Positions 5,514 to 7,650 of a stretch of 7,650 nucleotides of DNA are shown here, in pieces. A program made the position numbers and the translations under genes. Source of the DNA: Planctomycetia bacterium (GTDB taxonomy: Bacteria > Planctomycetota > PLA2 > JAEUHO01); the NCBI GenBank assembly GCA_030618975.1, contig JAUXCH010000219.1, positions 1 to 7,650 on the forward strand, read 5' to 3'. Each line of letters begins with the position of its first letter. The stretch's first letter is position 1. The notes beneath the pieces were generated by a model. The model had not been told where the DNA came from. It worked only from the letters and a program-made list of their open reading frames with translations, and did not search any database.

Positions 5514-5631
5514 CGGCGTCAGGACCGAGCTGCACAGCCTCCCCCTCGGCAACGGAGGCGGCTCCAGCGTGTCCAACGCAAGAGGTCTGCAAAAGAACCT
5601 TCGGCGGCCCCCGTCGTTACCACCTCGCGGG

Positions 5632-5637
5632 TACGCT
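5632..5637 (+). promoter_or_regulatory. Candidate -10 box of the carboxypeptidase-regulatory-like gene
   Basis: TACGCT, preceded by GG as in the box before the antitoxin-like gene, would start transcription about 30 nt before the ATG at 5674. No clear -35 element is found. A purine-rich SD (GGAAGGGGG, 5661-5669) precedes the ATG by 4 nt. Confidence 0.25.
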
Positions 5638-5673
5638 GAACGCCCCTGCGGCGGCGGTACGGAAGGGGGCCCC

Positions 5674-7650
5674 ATGACGCGCTCTCGACTCGGGTGGTGG
5701 ATCGTCCTCTTCCTCGTGGGCTTGGCCCTCGCCTCCCCCGTTCCGGCCGAGGAACCGGAGACCGGGGACGACACCGCCGTCCTCGAGGGCGTGGTCGTGG
5801 ACGAGGCGGGACGCCCCGTGCCCGACGTGTGCGTGGAAGCGTGGTGCGGCGCGACGATGCGCTGGTTCGTGGTGCCGGTCTCCTCGCGGGCGCCGTTCGA
5901 CGACCTCTTCGAGGATCCTCTTCCCTGCACCGAGGATTCCCCCGTCCGGCGCGTCGGACGTACGGACGCCAAGGGGCGCTTCCGGCTCGCGGGTCTGCGC
6001 GCCGTCGAGGGCTTCCGGATTCGCGCGCGCCCCGAGTCCCCTGGCCGTCGGGGACGGGCCGAGATCCTCCACGACGTCCCCCGACCTGGCCACTTCCTGC
6101 GGCTCGTGGTCGCGTCGGCACGGACGGTGAAGGGCCGGCTCGTCGACGAAGACGGGCAGGGTCTGCGGGGCTGGATCACGGCGCAGGCCCATCCCGGCCG
6201 GGATCTCTGGTTCGGCCGGTCCTGGTACTCCGACTTCCACGTCGAGGACGACATCGCGACGGACGACGACGGCCGCTTCACCTTCGCCGCCACGCGGGGC
6301 GCGCGCATCCGGATCGACGCGTTTTTCCCCGGAGAGCGCTGCGTGAGCGTCCTGGCGTTCCTGGGGCCGGAAGAAGACGTCGTCACGCTGGTCGTGCCAA
6401 CGTCGGGCGGTGCGTCCGTCGTGGGCCGGGTGCGTGATCTCGAGGGGCGGCCGATCGCAGGCGCGCGCGTCATGGTGCACGTGCAGACCGCGGACGGCGC
6501 CGGATACCGCCCGAGTCACACCGGGCTCGCCCGAACCGATGCGCAGGGCGCCTTCTCGGTCGACCACCTGCCCGCGACGACCCTCTCCCAGATCTCGGTG
6601 GAGGCGCCGGGGTTTTCCATCTGGAATCGAGCGCCCTACCTGACCCCGCTCCTCGAAGGCGACCCGCTCGAGCTCGACGTGACGCTCGTTCGAACCGCCC
6701 GCCTCCTCGTGCGCGTCGTGGGCGAGGCCGGTGAGGGTCTTCCCGGGGCGCGCATCCGGCTCGTGGGGCAGATGCAGCCCACCGTCGGACGATCCTGGGA
6801 CCGCACCGTCACCACCGACGCCGAAGGCGTAGCGCGTCTCGACGACGTGCCGCTGGGCAAGGGTTCCCTGCAGGTGTGGGCACCGGGGCACTACCTACCG
6901 GTCGCGCCGGTCCTCCACCCACTCGAGAACCCCTTGGGCCGTTCCTTGCCGGCGCTCGAGCCGGGGAGCGAGAGCGAGCTCACCGTGGTGATGAAGAAAG
7001 GCCCCACGCTGCACGGGACGGTCGTGGACGCCCAGGGGCGCGGCGTGCCACGGGCCCGCCTGACCTTCCACATGAATCGAAGCGACGCCCCGCGGGGGAA
7101 CGGCTTCGTGCTCCGGCACGAGAGGACGGACGCCAAGGGCCGCTTCGAGCTCGGCGGGCTGCCCCCGCTCGCGCTGCTGACGATCCGCGTCGACCACGAG
7201 GACCATCCCCACGCCACGACGGAGATCGACCCGGCCGGCCTGACGGGCGAGGCACCGCTCCGCATCGTCCTGCCCGAGCCCGCGCGCGTTGCCGGCCACG
7301 TGTTGGACGCCGAGGGACGGCCCGTCGCGGACGTTCTCGTGCAGTGCGCGGGGGCCCGCGCGTCGGTCGTGACCGACGCGGAAGGGCGCTTCGCCTTCGC
7401 ACGCGTGGCCCCCGGCCGGCGGGCTTTGCACCTCGGCAACGTCGCCTCGCCGGCGACCGTGCTCTACCTCGATCTCAGCGCCGGCCAGGCCGTGACCGAC
7501 GTGACGCTCCGTCACCCGGGCGGCGGACGTGGCGTGCTCGAGGGCGTACTCCTCGCAGCGGACGGAGCGCCCACTTTCGGCCTCGCGATCGAGGTACGAA
7601 GCCTCGCACAGCCGGGCGCGAGCGGGCGCGCCTACACCGACGCCGAGGGA
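5674..7650 (+). CDS. Secreted protein with tandem carboxypeptidase-regulatory-like domains, 3' end cut by window
   Basis: 659 residues are visible without a stop. Residues 1-25 are a Sec signal peptide: MTRSR, a hydrophobic core (WWIVLFLVGLALA), and a VPA|E cleavage site. No lipobox is present. The rest is a chain of CarboxypepD_reg-like beta-sandwich units, each opening with a G-x-V-x-D-x-x-G-R-P-V-x-x-A/V pattern and carrying a T-D-A-x-G-R-F turn. Units begin near residues 37, 152, 249, 344, 446 and 539, with a seventh from 622 to the edge; typical pieces are LEGVVVDEAGRPVPD, TDAKGRFRLAGL, VAGHVLDAEGRPVAD and TDAEGRFAFARV. Such domains act as structural or ligand-binding modules in envelope and extracellular proteins. 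No catalytic domain is visible, though one could follow. The start is ATG with SD GGAAGGGGG. The gene sits just downstream of the transposase relic, whose remnant covers the DNA before its leader. Confidence 0.9.
   Translation, partial: MTRSRLGWWIVLFLVGLALASPVPAEEPETGDDTAVLEGVVVDEAGRPVPDVCVEAWCGATMRWFVVPVSSRAPFDDLFEDPLPCTEDSPVRRVGRTDAKGRFRLAGLRAVEGFRIRARPESPGRRGRAEILHDVPRPGHFLRLVVASARTVKGRLVDEDGQGLRGWITAQAHPGRDLWFGRSWYSDFHVEDDIATDDDGRFTFAATRGARIRIDAFFPGERCVSVLAFLGPEEDVVTLVVPTSGGASVVGRVRDLEGRPIAGARVMVHVQTADGAGYRPSHTGLARTDAQGAFSVDHLPATTLSQISVEAPGFSIWNRAPYLTPLLEGDPLELDVTLVRTARLLVRVVGEAGEGLPGARIRLVGQMQPTVGRSWDRTVTTDAEGVARLDDVPLGKGSLQVWAPGHYLPVAPVLHPLENPLGRSLPALEPGSESELTVVMKKGPTLHGTVVDAQGRGVPRARLTFHMNRSDAPRGNGFVLRHERTDAKGRFELGGLPPLALLTIRVDHEDHPHATTEIDPAGLTGEAPLRIVLPEPARVAGHVLDAEGRPVADVLVQCAGARASVVTDAEGRFAFARVAPGRRALHLGNVASPATVLYLDLSAGQAVTDVTLRHPGGGRGVLEGVLLAADGAPTFGLAIEVRSLAQPGASGRAYTDAEG

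Noticed and set aside
4929..5639. Plus-strand frame of 236 codons across the gene-poor stretch
   Set aside because: Low-complexity Arg/Pro/Gly-rich sequence with no motif, antisense to the IS91-type remnant and with no SD at its start.
5617..6891. Minus-strand frame of 424 codons
   Set aside because: It is antisense to the carboxypeptidase-regulatory-like gene, which has a signal peptide, an SD and repeated domain motifs.

Overview
The window is very GC-rich and gene-dense. Its gene types are a sulfatase-modifying-factor (FGE)-like protein with a long low-complexity tail, lipoproteins with proline-rich and TPR segments, and a large secreted chain of carboxypeptidase-regulatory-like domains. 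This mix suggests a large-genome environmental bacterium, perhaps Planctomycetota or a neighbouring lineage. That placement is inference from gene style; no rRNA or other phylogenetic marker is present.

Left block (1-2306, minus strand): a lipoprotein gene (1473-2306) is followed 11 nt later by an FGE-like gene (GTG at 1461) that runs off the left edge. The FGE-like protein keeps the family fold signatures but lacks both catalytic cysteines. It ends in a Lys/Pro-rich tail encoded by 18-bp tandem repeats. The two genes look like one transcription unit, with a hairpin at the junction that could couple their translation. A run of ten G in the lipoprotein gene lies where a one-base slip would fuse the two reading frames.

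Divergent block (2415-3778, plus strand): a glycine-zipper lipoprotein with a Cys/Pro/Gln/Tyr repeat region and two C-terminal TPRs is followed 32 nt later by a DUF2238 (YjdF-like) membrane protein.

Accessory block (3779-5640): a small antitoxin-like gene overlaps or abuts a zeta-toxin-family P-loop kinase gene. About 800 nt without an intact gene follow. That stretch holds two strong hairpins and the C-terminal remnant of an IS91-family transposase on the minus strand. It looks like a mobile-DNA scar carrying a toxin-antitoxin-like pair.

Right block (5674 to the right edge, plus strand): a secreted protein with a cleavable signal peptide and at least six complete carboxypeptidase-regulatory-like (beta-sandwich) repeats, with a seventh beginning; it is cut by the window end.

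No tRNA, rRNA or CRISPR array was found. The clearest candidates for something undescribed are the lipoprotein/FGE-like pair with its possible frame fusion and the small antitoxin-like partner of the zeta-family kinase.
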